Part shown: one piece after another, positions 18,601 through 26,265 of the stretch | Layout: each line of letters starts with the position of its first letter | Numbering within the stretch: position 1 is the stretch's first letter | Assembly (NCBI RefSeq): GCF_020531945.1 | Contig: NZ_JAJATZ010000006.1 | Location: 170,185 to 234,184 of the forward strand | DNA length: 64,000 bases | Reading direction: 5' to 3' | From: Loktanella gaetbuli | Lineage (GTDB): Bacteria > Pseudomonadota > Alphaproteobacteria > Rhodobacterales > Rhodobacteraceae | Notes under the pieces: generated by a model | What the model was told of the DNA's origin: nothing | What the model saw: the letters and a program-made list of their open reading frames with translations, nothing else | The model's database searches: none | Position numbers and translations under genes: made by a program

Positions 18601-20489
18601 CCGCTTTGTTTCAGAAGCTCGTCGGTCTTCGCGACGGCGTCGAGATCGATAACCGTCCGGCTTGCGACATAGTCGAATAGAATGTGATGGCGAAACGCCA
18701 CTTCGCGGTCGCCATTCACCGAAATGAGCACGCCTCGCTGCAGCAGCTGATCAAGAGCGTTTCCGGTGCCCGCGCCGGCCGCGATCCTTGTCGCCTCCAT
18801 TCGGCCCCGATCGATCATGGCCTTAACGGTATTGCCTAGACACTGCTCCGCCGGGAGGCCGAGTGATCTCACACGCTCGTTCCAGTACATTTCGAGCAGC
18901 TGGACCTGCGATCCGAGGTTTCGCAGTTGCTCCGGCACTACTCCCGCCGCCACTAGGTCGGCGAGGAGACGCGTGTTGAACGGCACTCTGGCAAGCTCCG
19001 CGAGCTTTGGTCCGCCATTGTCGATGGCAACACGCAGAGGCGGTATTTTCGTCAGGAGTTCCTCAAATTCCGTGTCGGACCATTCCGGCACTCTGATGTG
19101 CCGTACGGCCTGGAACCGCATGTCCGTAAATTCAGGGCTGGGAGGCACTCCTCTGAATAGTCGCCCGAACTCCTGTCCCACTATGAGATCGAACGTCCGG
19201 ATCGATGCGACGATGCGCCATCGCCCTTCGTCGAGCTCAAGCACCTCCTGCATCACGTTCCGAAAGAGCGCTTCGCTTCTCCCGAACCGACAGGCGTCCA
19301 AAGCGTCCAAGATCAGATAAGCGGGCCCCGAGCCGGGCCAGTTTGCGAGTACGTCGGCGAATGGATGGGAAATACCCAGCGCGGCCGACAATCCCTCGAC
19401 CGACTCCACTTGCAACCGGTCCACGGCGAGTAGCACCACATCGCTTCCTTCGGCACCAAGCTGCCGCGCGGTCTCATTGACGACGGCGCTTTTACCCGCC
19501 CCTGGATCGCCAACCACAACAAGCGATTCTTCCTTTGCTGCTGTGACACAGGCTGCCGTGCATGTACGCGAAATCGTGATGTCTGTGCCTGATACCTGCG
19601 TGCGTTCGAAGTCCCGCAGCGCCCCTGCAACTCGAGACGTTCGTTCCATGAGCGCAGCGATGTCCGATCGATAGTCGGGAGGGGCGCTTATCGGAACGCC
19701 GTCTCTGGCTAGTTCGGAGCGCAGTCCCGCAAGGCTGATACCGTTGCGCGCGGCCATCCGCCGCTCACATTCCTTTTCAAGGACGGCGATGCTGGCGGGC
19801 GCCGATAACCGATTGGTCAACGCATTTGCGAGGACTGTCTCGGCGGTCGTGCGATGCGGCCCACCGAAGTCGAAATCGAGTATGTGGACAAACTTCAGGA
19901 TCGCGTTGGTATCGACGCCCGCTATTGCGCCGCCGCGCGCTGCGAGCGCTTTGGCCATGAGTTTCCGGAAGCTATCGAGTGCGTTCGCTTGATCTTGCGA
20001 GAGCGTCGCTGACGATCCGTCCCTCACGTTATCGAGAGCCCGAGCCAAATGATTTTTGATTGTTCCCGAGGTGGTGGGTCCAACCGCGATCACCATAACG
20101 TCGATACCGGCGGCAAGCGGGCGGTCCCAACCACGTGAGCCTGATTTGGTGGTGGCTGCCTCCCAGAGGCGCACGAATTCATCACAAGTTTTTCCGAGCT
20201 CGCTGGTCAGAGCTGCCGAGTTTGTCAGGCTGTTCTTTGCTTGGATAAACGCCCAGCCGCCCGTATCCAAAGAGATCAGGACGTCATCAACTGGCGCCTC
20301 GGTTTCAAAGCGAAACCCAATCGGTTTTGCGGCTCCCAAACCGAGGCGAGCGTCCAGTGGAACTTCTGCCAAACCGTGCGAGGCGAAGTAGGCCGCAACT
20401 GATGCCTGAAAGCTTACTCCTGACGCGGTGGCATTTCCGCCTCCTGTCGCAAGCAGCTTTTGCTTTTGGGCCACTGGTTTCTTTGCCAT
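15630..20489 (-). CDS. Avs-like STAND NTPase with N-terminal Cap4-type nuclease
   Basis: This 1619-aa protein starts with a PD-(D/E)XK-like domain of the Cap4/DUF4297 type: VSFQASVAAYF, DDVLISL and the catalytic-style FIQAKNS (QxK at 83-85). A P-loop NTPase follows, with Walker A GDPGAGKS (327-334) and Walker B LILDALDA (392-399), typical of STAND/NACHT-like switches. The remaining 1100 or so residues are helical, repeat-like and probably form the ligand-sensing arm. Antiviral STAND proteins of this layout sense a phage protein, oligomerise and activate the nuclease. The ATG at 20489 follows AGGT; TTG at 20492 is the alternative. The gene is monocistronic within the element. Assignment to a specific Avs type is uncertain. 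Confidence 0.85.
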   Translation of the reverse strand: MAKKPVAQKQKLLATGGGNATASGVSFQASVAAYFASHGLAEVPLDARLGLGAAKPIGFRFETEAPVDDVLISLDTGGWAFIQAKNSLTNSAALTSELGKTCDEFVRLWEAATTKSGSRGWDRPLAAGIDVMVIAVGPTTSGTIKNHLARALDNVRDGSSATLSQDQANALDSFRKLMAKALAARGGAIAGVDTNAILKFVHILDFDFGGPHRTTAETVLANALTNRLSAPASIAVLEKECERRMAARNGISLAGLRSELARDGVPISAPPDYRSDIAALMERTSRVAGALRDFERTQVSGTDITISRTCTAACVTAAKEESLVVVGDPGAGKSAVVNETARQLGAEGSDVVLLAVDRLQVESVEGLSAALGISHPFADVLANWPGSGPAYLILDALDACRFGRSEALFRNVMQEVLELDEGRWRIVASIRTFDLIVGQEFGRLFRGVPPSPEFTDMRFQAVRHIRVPEWSDTEFEELLTKIPPLRVAIDNGGPKLAELARVPFNTRLLADLVAAGVVPEQLRNLGSQVQLLEMYWNERVRSLGLPAEQCLGNTVKAMIDRGRMEATRIAAGAGTGNALDQLLQRGVLISVNGDREVAFRHHILFDYVASRTVIDLDAVAKTDELLKQSGASLLLAPALSFALQHLWETSGPGRDRFWQAIAKLAGDAAADPIARSVAARVGCDLPLEADDTAGFVRMMARPTESETAFCAFRHIVGALSVRLEDEVGVPPAPWCSIAESAVPFVAEIAWPLRTLIHNLIDRVADPDLRRQVGVAARAVMVYAFDARGGEMLMPLAIGFVAKTFGTDPAASRQLVERLLEPGRMKEHAANDMHWLANDVGDIAAHDTDLVVQIYDRVFAHTIEEDAPTNLGNSKILALTSNRRQDFKMSQWALKEAFPAFAEKHPLAAAEVATMVSRSHIRNEHELSQPVETLTMTIGNQVGRIIQDYSYIWAAKHQAEHSDDPVQVIDGFIEMLKSASDTDATSIADRLIAENEHGWLWNRLLMVANERGGALGAKLWPWAAQIELLRSADTMKPAIDLLSSQYSQRSSVERQEVEEKVRAATFPASNKPTDAALYFRRKVFSAIGRDALKTQAAKDVVDEAIATGKVVTNDEGHSFYDPGFIEREEHGWLSAKGVDVAVEPNASILAAVTVCENIVSKEAPDTEVRLTAVRTLRDRLISGSAAAHSLVAAHGWEKVAWTMEQMTRDWAVVSGLTVSQRTEIEDLLKSMNPALASLSTQYEDMVIRARENTAGAIMNIVRSAPEVAACYVDEIRAFAADKSPDVRDEISRRIGFLWNADKTLLWDLADGLTERETNPRVLVQLVNFLIRASNAEPDRIGALTQKIMQRDNIEKSEGRDLLHEGIGTLIFHLWTRHAQNEARETIDRWLADRIKFKAELQHGAFSIREGLVVGYDNDNGLDQETRTRCQELAFEIINQSGHGLEEFIALNHADQSDARSAEAAGDAALLDKMSDQFFFAVGAPEIRKGEEPRALGEFNYRKRYLADNERTFRRVGDAGTPKTIHYMLQLLDFLAPGDPTMVFDLTSHALLQAGKLHGYQFESLGADRFVKMIGRTIADHRELFDDPARRLALVEVLEVFVDAGWPAARRLLYRLPEALR

Positions 20490-20835
20490 CAACTACCTGC
20501 AATGCACTTCCGTAAGTCTAACCTTTGAACTGTTCCCGTGGATTACTCGTCCACAGTAAAATTGCTGGCTTAGAAATTGGTAGCTTGATTGGTCAATTTG
20601 AACAAGCAAGTCGGACGTGAAGCGGACATTTGACTAACAATAGCTGACCGTCGGGTATGGGCCGTCCTTGACTGCGGCGAGACGACCGCACAGGGGTCAG
20701 GAATTGATATCTGCTGCGCCGGGGCGTCGGTGGCGGCGATGCGCAGGAGGACCGGAAGATGCGTGTCCGCTGCACGGCGCCGTCGGCTACCAGCACCACC
20801 GGCGGAACCAGTTCCGCTGCCGAGCGTTCCTTAAC
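20490..20835. other. Non-coding stretch between Avs-like gene and hydrolase
   Basis: No convincing gene is seen. The frame of the following hydrolase is open upstream to 20668, but that part is arginine-rich shadow without hydrolase homology. The segment around 20610 (GAAGCGGACATTTG) resembles a dispersed intergenic motif family common in alphaproteobacteria. Confidence 0.45.
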
Positions 20836-21615
20836 ATGAAACTGAATTACGAACGTCACGGTGCAGGACCACCCTTGCTCCTGGTTCACGGGCTGGGTGG
20901 AAGCGTCCGGTCCTGGGACAGCAGCCTGCCGATGCTTGCTCGCGGACGCGAGGTCGTATTGGTCGATCTGCCTGGGCACGGGGCATCTCCGGCGCTTCCG
21001 GGGCGCCAGACGATTGCCGCCTATGCGGACGCGCTTGAGCACTTCATCGACCGGAACGGGCTCGCCGGCGTCGATACCGTCGGCAGCTCTGTCGGCGCGC
21101 GCCTGGTGCTGGAACTGGCGCGTCGCGGCATCGGCGGCCACACGGTCGCTTTTGATCCGGGCGGTTTCTGGCGTGGCTGGGAGACGGCGTGGTTCCGCTC
21201 CACGCTTGCCGCCTCGGTCCGGCTGGTGCGCCTCCTGCGGCGGCGCATTCCGGCGCTCTCGCACAGCCGCGCCGCGCGGGCCGTTTTGCTCGCGCAACTG
21301 TCGGCGAGGCCCGGCGCCCTCGATCCGATGCTGGTCCAGAACGAGCTGACGGCTATAGCCGAGACCGACGTTTTCGACGCGATGCTGCGCGAACTGGCGC
21401 GTGGCCCGTTGCAGGAGGGGACCGCCACGCCTCCGGGCCGCGTGACGATTGGCTGGGGACGTCAGGACCGTCTACTGCTGCCACGTCAGGCGGAGCGTGC
21501 GCAAGCGGCCTTCCCCACCGCGCGGTTGCATTGGTTCGAGCGGTGCGGCCACTTTCCGCAATGGGACCGCCCGAAGGAGGCCGCAGAGGTCATCATGCAA
21601 ACGATGGCGAGATAA
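20836..21615 (+). CDS. Alpha/beta-fold hydrolase
   Basis: The 259-aa product beginning MKLNYERHGAGPPLLLVHGLGG has the alpha/beta hydrolase order: oxyanion HGLGGS, LVDLPGHGAS, nucleophile elbow GSSVGA (serine), a catalytic acid candidate in GWGRQDRL and histidine in ERCGHFPQWDRP. The ATG at 20836 is where homology begins. It may hydrolyse an ester or related bond, but the substrate cannot be told. It lies alone inside the defence element between the Avs-like gene and a hypothetical gene, so a metabolic or a defence role are both open. Confidence 0.85.
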   Translation: MKLNYERHGAGPPLLLVHGLGGSVRSWDSSLPMLARGREVVLVDLPGHGASPALPGRQTIAAYADALEHFIDRNGLAGVDTVGSSVGARLVLELARRGIGGHTVAFDPGGFWRGWETAWFRSTLAASVRLVRLLRRRIPALSHSRAARAVLLAQLSARPGALDPMLVQNELTAIAETDVFDAMLRELARGPLQEGTATPPGRVTIGWGRQDRLLLPRQAERAQAAFPTARLHWFERCGHFPQWDRPKEAAEVIMQTMAR

Positions 21616-21732
21616 GGCGCTGATAAAGGACGTGATCTCTCACACGCAGTCCAGCTCCTCGAGAAACTGCATGATGAGATGGCGATAACTCGAGCAGATG
21701 CTTCCTTTGTCCGCTCCGCCGGCCTTCACCTT

Positions 21733-21793
21733 CGAAAATGCTGCGCGAGGGATGAATGGCCGATATCGTGAAGCTGCACTGCAGCATTCGACC
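21733..21793 (+). repeat. Diverged intergenic repeat, copy 1
   Basis: About 60 bp beginning CGAAAATGCTGCGC and including GTGAAGCTGC align with 23416-23478 with many substitutions. The pattern of GCTGC runs and CGACC tails suggests a degenerate dispersed intergenic element. No coding is seen from 21616 to 21903. Confidence 0.4.
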
Positions 21794-21903
21794 ATGAAGC
21801 CAATGGCAGGTCTGGGCCGTGAACGACCGAGCCATTTAACTCTGCGTTTGAAGGCATATCGGAAAATTTTCGAACACAAGCGCTACAATCACAGAATTGC
21901 AAT

Positions 21904-22263
21904 CTAGAATGCTAGGCGATCTCCTAGCTGGATCTTAACGCCGCCATTTTCGTCAATTTCGTAAGAACTGACCCCGTAGATGGCAATCAATTTGCCTGAT
22001 CCAAAAAGTGCTTGATTTTCGTCTTTCCCGCCATGTCGGATGATTGCATACTCACTGGCCTTCAAGGCCGTAATAAACTGCTCGTATTTCTTCGAGAACT
22101 TATGTCGTGGCCCTTTAAACGGATCGTCATAGATTTGATTACTATCAATGCGCGCGCTGTGTAAAATGGGGGCATTTTCGATATCAATGCCTCGACCTTT
22201 GGCGTATCCAGTCCAGGCGGATCTATAAGAAAAACCAGAATTTAGATCTTTCATCTTGATCAT
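21904..22263 (-). CDS. Hypothetical protein of atypical composition
   Basis: From the ATG at 22263 the product is 119 aa (MIKMKDLNSGFSYRSAWTGY...), basic, with a central HKFSKKYEQFITALKASEYAIIRHGGKDE segment. A longer frame reaches 22335 but adds unrelated residues. Base composition is clearly lower in GC than neighbouring genes, with AT-rich third positions, pointing to separate acquisition. No domain is recognised. Confidence 0.6.
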   Translation of the reverse strand: MIKMKDLNSGFSYRSAWTGYAKGRGIDIENAPILHSARIDSNQIYDDPFKGPRHKFSKKYEQFITALKASEYAIIRHGGKDENQALFGSGKLIAIYGVSSYEIDENGGVKIQLGDRLAF

Positions 22264-22603
22264 AGCAATAACACCACACTTGGAAAGGCTGCTGTTTGAG
22301 TCAACCATACATGGCACTACACTCGCAACTACCATGTTGACCCTCTTGGCAGTCGAGGGTCAGGTTTGGTGTGCTGGAATGCGGCACCGCCGCCTCTCTC
22401 CGACGGCAGCTATGGGCCGGAAGCGACGATATCGCAGCTGCCGTCTACCGACTGGCGCGCCGCGCTGCCGCATGTCTGCTTCGAGCCCAGATTGACAAAT
22501 GCTGCGGCTGTTGCTGATGTCCGCTTTGACTTCACCAAGACAGTCGAGCAGACTACTGTCAGTGACCATTCCACACTTTATGAACGCAAATTTTTGAGAG
22601 ACG
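22264..22603. other. Non-coding stretch upstream of membrane protein gene
   Basis: No gene is supported. The segment around 22380-22470 is GC-rich and differs in composition from the AT-rich genes on each side, again resembling degenerate intergenic repeat DNA. The promoter of the following gene is probably in the last 60 bp. Confidence 0.4.
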
Positions 22604-23374
22604 ATGAAACTTAGATTTAGGCTAATTCTGATTTCAGTATTTCATTTGAATACCGGTCAGGCGCTTGCCCATGCCCCCTACTACACACAGGTGGAAAAAC
22701 TTGAGGTGCAAGATGGTGAAGCCTTTTCATTGAAGCTCTTGCACGGTGATGGCATCATCGCAGGTGATCCGGTAAGAGCAGTCGTCGTAGATAGCGAGTT
22801 TAGAGTTCGGGCTGTTTCCCCTTTGGCATTGAAACTTCACATTTTTTGCGAGCACAAAGGCAGCCGTCATTGCAGCGTTTATGACAGTGTCGCAGCTATT
22901 GTATATCAATTTGACCCAACAAGTTGGGCCTTGGGACCAGTAATCGAAGAACAGGGCAAACCTTTGCGCACCGCATATCCAGAAGACATGGGGCAAAATT
23001 TTGGGTTTGCGCAGCGTCCCGCGACCTTTTTGGAGATTATCCGGTTTGAGGGTGATAAGGTCCTTTCATTTCCAATCGTGGCAGCCCTTTCTTTGATTTT
23101 CTGGACTTTGACCGCGTTGCTCTACACCCCTCTGGCTTGGCAAGTTTATCTCAACAAGGGCCATCTAAAGCCGTGGAACCTGTCGTCAGTACTGTTGATC
23201 CTGCTGCGCTTGGGAGGAGTTGTAGGCTTTCTGTTCATTGCAATGGTCGGTTGGGCTTGGGAGCCATATTCGATCTACTATGCAAGTTTCTTTGCCTTAC
23301 TAGGTCTCATAATTGCGCTTTTTCTGAGCCGACCTAGCCGCAAGTTTCCCAAAAGCGGTCAACCGACTGGGTGA
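22604..23374 (+). CDS. Secreted/membrane protein of unknown function
   Basis: The 256-aa product has a signal peptide (1-22, ALA before HAPYY), an extracytoplasmic domain of about 130 residues with one cysteine pair (CEHKGSRHC, 82-90), then three predicted membrane helices at about 153-178, 194-217 and 226-242, and a basic tail. Composition is lower in GC than the surrounding element. I recognise no family. It might sense or process something in the periplasm; context gives no partner. Confidence 0.72.
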   Translation: MKLRFRLILISVFHLNTGQALAHAPYYTQVEKLEVQDGEAFSLKLLHGDGIIAGDPVRAVVVDSEFRVRAVSPLALKLHIFCEHKGSRHCSVYDSVAAIVYQFDPTSWALGPVIEEQGKPLRTAYPEDMGQNFGFAQRPATFLEIIRFEGDKVLSFPIVAALSLIFWTLTALLYTPLAWQVYLNKGHLKPWNLSSVLLILLRLGGVVGFLFIAMVGWAWEPYSIYYASFFALLGLIIALFLSRPSRKFPKSGQPTG

Positions 23375-24095
23375 AGTGAATGTCTCAAAAGTCCCGCTCA
23401 CCCGACGTCGGCCATCGAAAAATGCTGCGCTACGCACGAACGACCGCTTCGGTGAAGCTGCGCCGCAGCGTGGTCACTCGTCCCCAAGGTCGGCAAAGGG
23501 CCGTCCGCGACATGCTGGTCCATCCATTCCGGATTTCGCAGCCTCGGTGCAAAAATTCTGATTGGACTTGTTGCTGGAAAATTCAGGCGAACAAAACCTG
23601 TGCGTGACTGCTGAGAAAGTTCAGAATGCCGGGTCTCCAATCATGACTTTGGAATAGGGGTTGAAAGGCATTGCGTTGGAGGAGGGGGCGAAGTACGGAT
23701 GCCGACGGACCCTGCGTATGCCTCTGGGTCGATAAACATGGAGCATCGCAATCGATGCAGGTCTGCGCGGCGCCATGGAACGGCCACCCGATAAGCGGGA
23801 AAAGGTTCTGAGACCAGGCAGCAGCTGGTCAATTCTGATGCCGATCGGCGTTGGTGCGGGCCTTACATTGCAGGGACCCGTTGACAGAATTTCGCCATTC
23901 TGATGCCGATCAGGTTCGGGAAGCACACCGCGTAACCTGGCTTTTGCGAGCCGTGCGGGGTCGGGCTCGGCGCCATCGACTGCGCCGACGTCATCGATGT
24001 GCGGGCCGCGTAAAAGTGGTCCGACCATACCACTCGGGTGACCCTCCCGCCAATTTCAGTGCAGTTTCAGTGCTGCATCGATAGCATTTGCGATT
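23375..24095. other. Long non-coding stretch with repeat debris
   Basis: No gene is convincing in either strand across 720 bp; the frames are arginine/proline-rich shadows. It contains repeat copy 2 (23416-23478) and a 15-bp exact direct repeat ATTCTGATGCCGATC at 23832-23846 and 23897-23911. Repeats of this style occur at ends of IS21-family elements, so this may be a decayed insertion end; that reading is tentative. Confidence 0.45.
23416..23478 (+). repeat. Diverged intergenic repeat, copy 2
   Basis: This copy begins CGAAAAATGCTGCGC and contains GGTGAAGCTGCGCCGCAGC, matching the layout of 21733-21793. Its inner part is an imperfect GCTGCG/CGCAGC palindrome. Confidence 0.4.
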
Positions 24096-24578
24096 TCACA
24101 ATTCTTCGCAAGCCGTTCGGAGATCTAAATCCTCTTCGCCTATCTGGAAATACGCTCCGCCGCTGATAATCCAGTCCGACAGTAGATCGATGGAGCGCCC
24201 GGCTCTGGTTTTCTTTTTGATTGCGCATTCCCAGACTGTGGCAATCCGCCATCCACTTTCCGAAAGTTTTTTTACAACCGTCTGATCGCGCCGGATATTG
24301 GTGGCGAATTTGGCCATCCAGAATTCGGTGCGCGTGGCTGGTGTGGATGTGAAGCGACAGCCTTGGTGTCGGTGCCAGAAACATCCATGCACGAAGACCG
24401 CGACCCTGTACTTCGGCAGAACGAGGTCCGGTCGCCCGATCATGGTCTTGGGATGAAGCCGGTAACGGAAACCGCGTGCATGAAGACCTTTGCGCAGCGT
24501 GACCTCCGGTCGGGTGTTCTTGCCGCGTATTCCGGACATCATCCGGGATCGGGTTTCTGTGTCGACAATATCGGCCAT
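24096..24578 (-). CDS. vsr: Very short patch repair endonuclease (Vsr)
   Basis: The 160-aa product starts MADIVDTETRSRMMSGIRGKNT at the ATG at 24578, preceded by AGGAGA. It shows the Vsr signature: RGKNTRPEVTLRKGLHARGFRYRLH, the catalytic GRPDLVLPKYRVAVFVHGCFWH with its aspartate and histidines, and the cysteine/histidine zinc site (CFWH...GC). Vsr nicks 5' of T in T:G mismatches that arise from deamination of 5-methylcytosine. It is divergent from the C5-methyltransferase across 68 bp, the classical partner arrangement. Confidence 0.95.
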   Translation of the reverse strand: MADIVDTETRSRMMSGIRGKNTRPEVTLRKGLHARGFRYRLHPKTMIGRPDLVLPKYRVAVFVHGCFWHRHQGCRFTSTPATRTEFWMAKFATNIRRDQTVVKKLSESGWRIATVWECAIKKKTRAGRSIDLLSDWIISGGAYFQIGEEDLDLRTACEEL

Positions 24579-24646
24579 CTGTCTCCTGGCATCGCCTCGC
24601 TGGCTTGGTATAAGGGGGAGCAGTTTGTCGAAGAGAGGTTTCTGTT

Positions 24647-26200
24647 TTGCCAGCCAAATTCGGCATTGTCGATCTGTTTGCCGGTCCTGGCGGCTTGGGT
24701 GAGGGTTTTTCCTGCCTGAAGATCGGTGACCACTTGCCATTTCACATAGGCATCTCCATCGAAAAGGAAGCCTCGGCGCACCGGACGCTCAGGCTGCGCG
24801 CCTTTGTCCGTGAATTTCAGGCGCGACACGGGGCGCTGCCGCAAGCTTTCGTGGATTTTCATGCGGGGCTCGCCAAAGAGCCGGCTTGGCATGAGGTTGA
24901 TGCCGATGCTTGGGCGCTTGCCGAGGCGGAGGCGCAGTGCCTCGAGCTCGGGACGGAGCCGGCCGCGAGTGCCGTTGATGCAGCGATTGCGGCGCTCCGG
25001 CAAGACTACGACGATACGATCCTGATCGGTGGTCCGCCATGTCAGGCCTATTCGCTGGTCGGTCGCGCCCGGTCCAGGGGGAAGGTCGGCTATGTGCCGG
25101 AGGACGATGAACGGCACTATCTTTTCCGGGAATATATTAGCGTTCTCGACCGTCTGCGTCCCGCGGCCTTCGTCATGGAGAACGTCAAGGGCATGTTGTC
25201 CTCTACCATCGAAAGCCGCCTGGTTTTCGAGATGCTGATGGAGGATCTTGCGTCGCTGGGCACGGGTGAGGGGCGCGAGTACGAACTCCGCGCGATTCGT
25301 GTCGAAGACGGCAAGGCAAGCCTGCATGAGGCAGGGCAACCATCCGATTTCATCGTGCGCGCCGAGCGCTTCGGCGTGCCTCAACGCCGTCACCGTGTCA
25401 TCATCATCGGGATACGCTCCGATCTCGCCCGGCGCGCTGGTGGTGCCGAAATCCCGGTGTCGGATATGCCGCGGACGGTCGATGACGTGATCGGGAACAT
25501 GCCGATGCTGCGCAGCGGGATCAGCAGGGGGCAGGACGATCCGGATGCCTGGCGGACAGCTGTCGCCGATGCAGCCCGATCATTGGCTGATCTGCATGCG
25601 GGCAAGGAGAACGCACGGATGCGGAACGCGTTCAAACACGTCGTGGACCGGATGAAGTCCGGCGGACCAAGGGTCCGGTCGGCGTCACGATTGCCCGAAG
25701 GTTACGGCACGGCCAACGACGCTTTGCTGCAATGGCTGGAAAGGCCGGCTCTGCGTGGGCTGGCGCAGCACGAGGCACGGGGTCACATGGTGCCGGACCT
25801 TGGTCGCTACCTCTTCGCATCCATCTTTGGAGGCTTGCATGGCTACAGCCCGAAGGCCGCAGACTTCCCGCATCTCATCAGTCCGGATCACAAGAATTGG
25901 GACAGCGGGAAGTTCAACGACAGGTTTCGGGTCCAGCTGTCCGGCGAGGCCTCGACGACCGTGACCAGCCACATCTCGAAGGATGGTCACTACTTCATTC
26001 ATCCTGACGCCATCCAATGCCGCAGCCTGACGGTGCGTGAAGCTGCAAGGCTGCAAACCTTTCCCGACGACTATCTGTTTCTCGGAAACCGCACACAGCA
26101 GTACGTGCAGGTCGGAAATGCAGTCCCTCCGTTTCTCGCTCGCCAGATTGCATCGCTTGTCCATGCCGCCCTTACGAATGGCAGCAAACTTGACCAGTAA
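24647..26200 (+). CDS. DNA (cytosine-5) methyltransferase, Dcm-like, of defence cluster
   Basis: The 517-aa protein has motif I DLFAGPGGLGEGF (9-21), PCQ (131-133), ENV (178-180), the QRRHRVIIIG motif and C-terminal RLQTFPDDY and QVGNAVPP. TTG at 24647 follows GAGAGG (24632-24637) and starts directly at MPAKFGIVDLFAGPGG; no ATG is closer. It modifies cytosine with S-adenosylmethionine. It heads a plus-strand operon with a GHKL ATPase, Z1 protein, PD-(D/E)XK protein and AIPR protein, and is paired with vsr upstream, so it likely provides self-marking for this system. Confidence 0.94.
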   Translation: MPAKFGIVDLFAGPGGLGEGFSCLKIGDHLPFHIGISIEKEASAHRTLRLRAFVREFQARHGALPQAFVDFHAGLAKEPAWHEVDADAWALAEAEAQCLELGTEPAASAVDAAIAALRQDYDDTILIGGPPCQAYSLVGRARSRGKVGYVPEDDERHYLFREYISVLDRLRPAAFVMENVKGMLSSTIESRLVFEMLMEDLASLGTGEGREYELRAIRVEDGKASLHEAGQPSDFIVRAERFGVPQRRHRVIIIGIRSDLARRAGGAEIPVSDMPRTVDDVIGNMPMLRSGISRGQDDPDAWRTAVADAARSLADLHAGKENARMRNAFKHVVDRMKSGGPRVRSASRLPEGYGTANDALLQWLERPALRGLAQHEARGHMVPDLGRYLFASIFGGLHGYSPKAADFPHLISPDHKNWDSGKFNDRFRVQLSGEASTTVTSHISKDGHYFIHPDAIQCRSLTVREAARLQTFPDDYLFLGNRTQQYVQVGNAVPPFLARQIASLVHAALTNGSKLDQ

Positions 26201-26265
26201 AGGCCTTGCAGTCTCGCGTTCCTCCCGCCAGAGTTGTCTGGAGACCCGAGCGGACGAAGGATTGC

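Noticed and set aside
20593..21297. 234-codon minus-strand frame
   Set aside because: Opposite the alpha/beta hydrolase; no motif and no start signal.
23832..23911. Possible CRISPR-like repeat
   Set aside because: Only two 15-bp copies exist, with no further repeats or cas genes.
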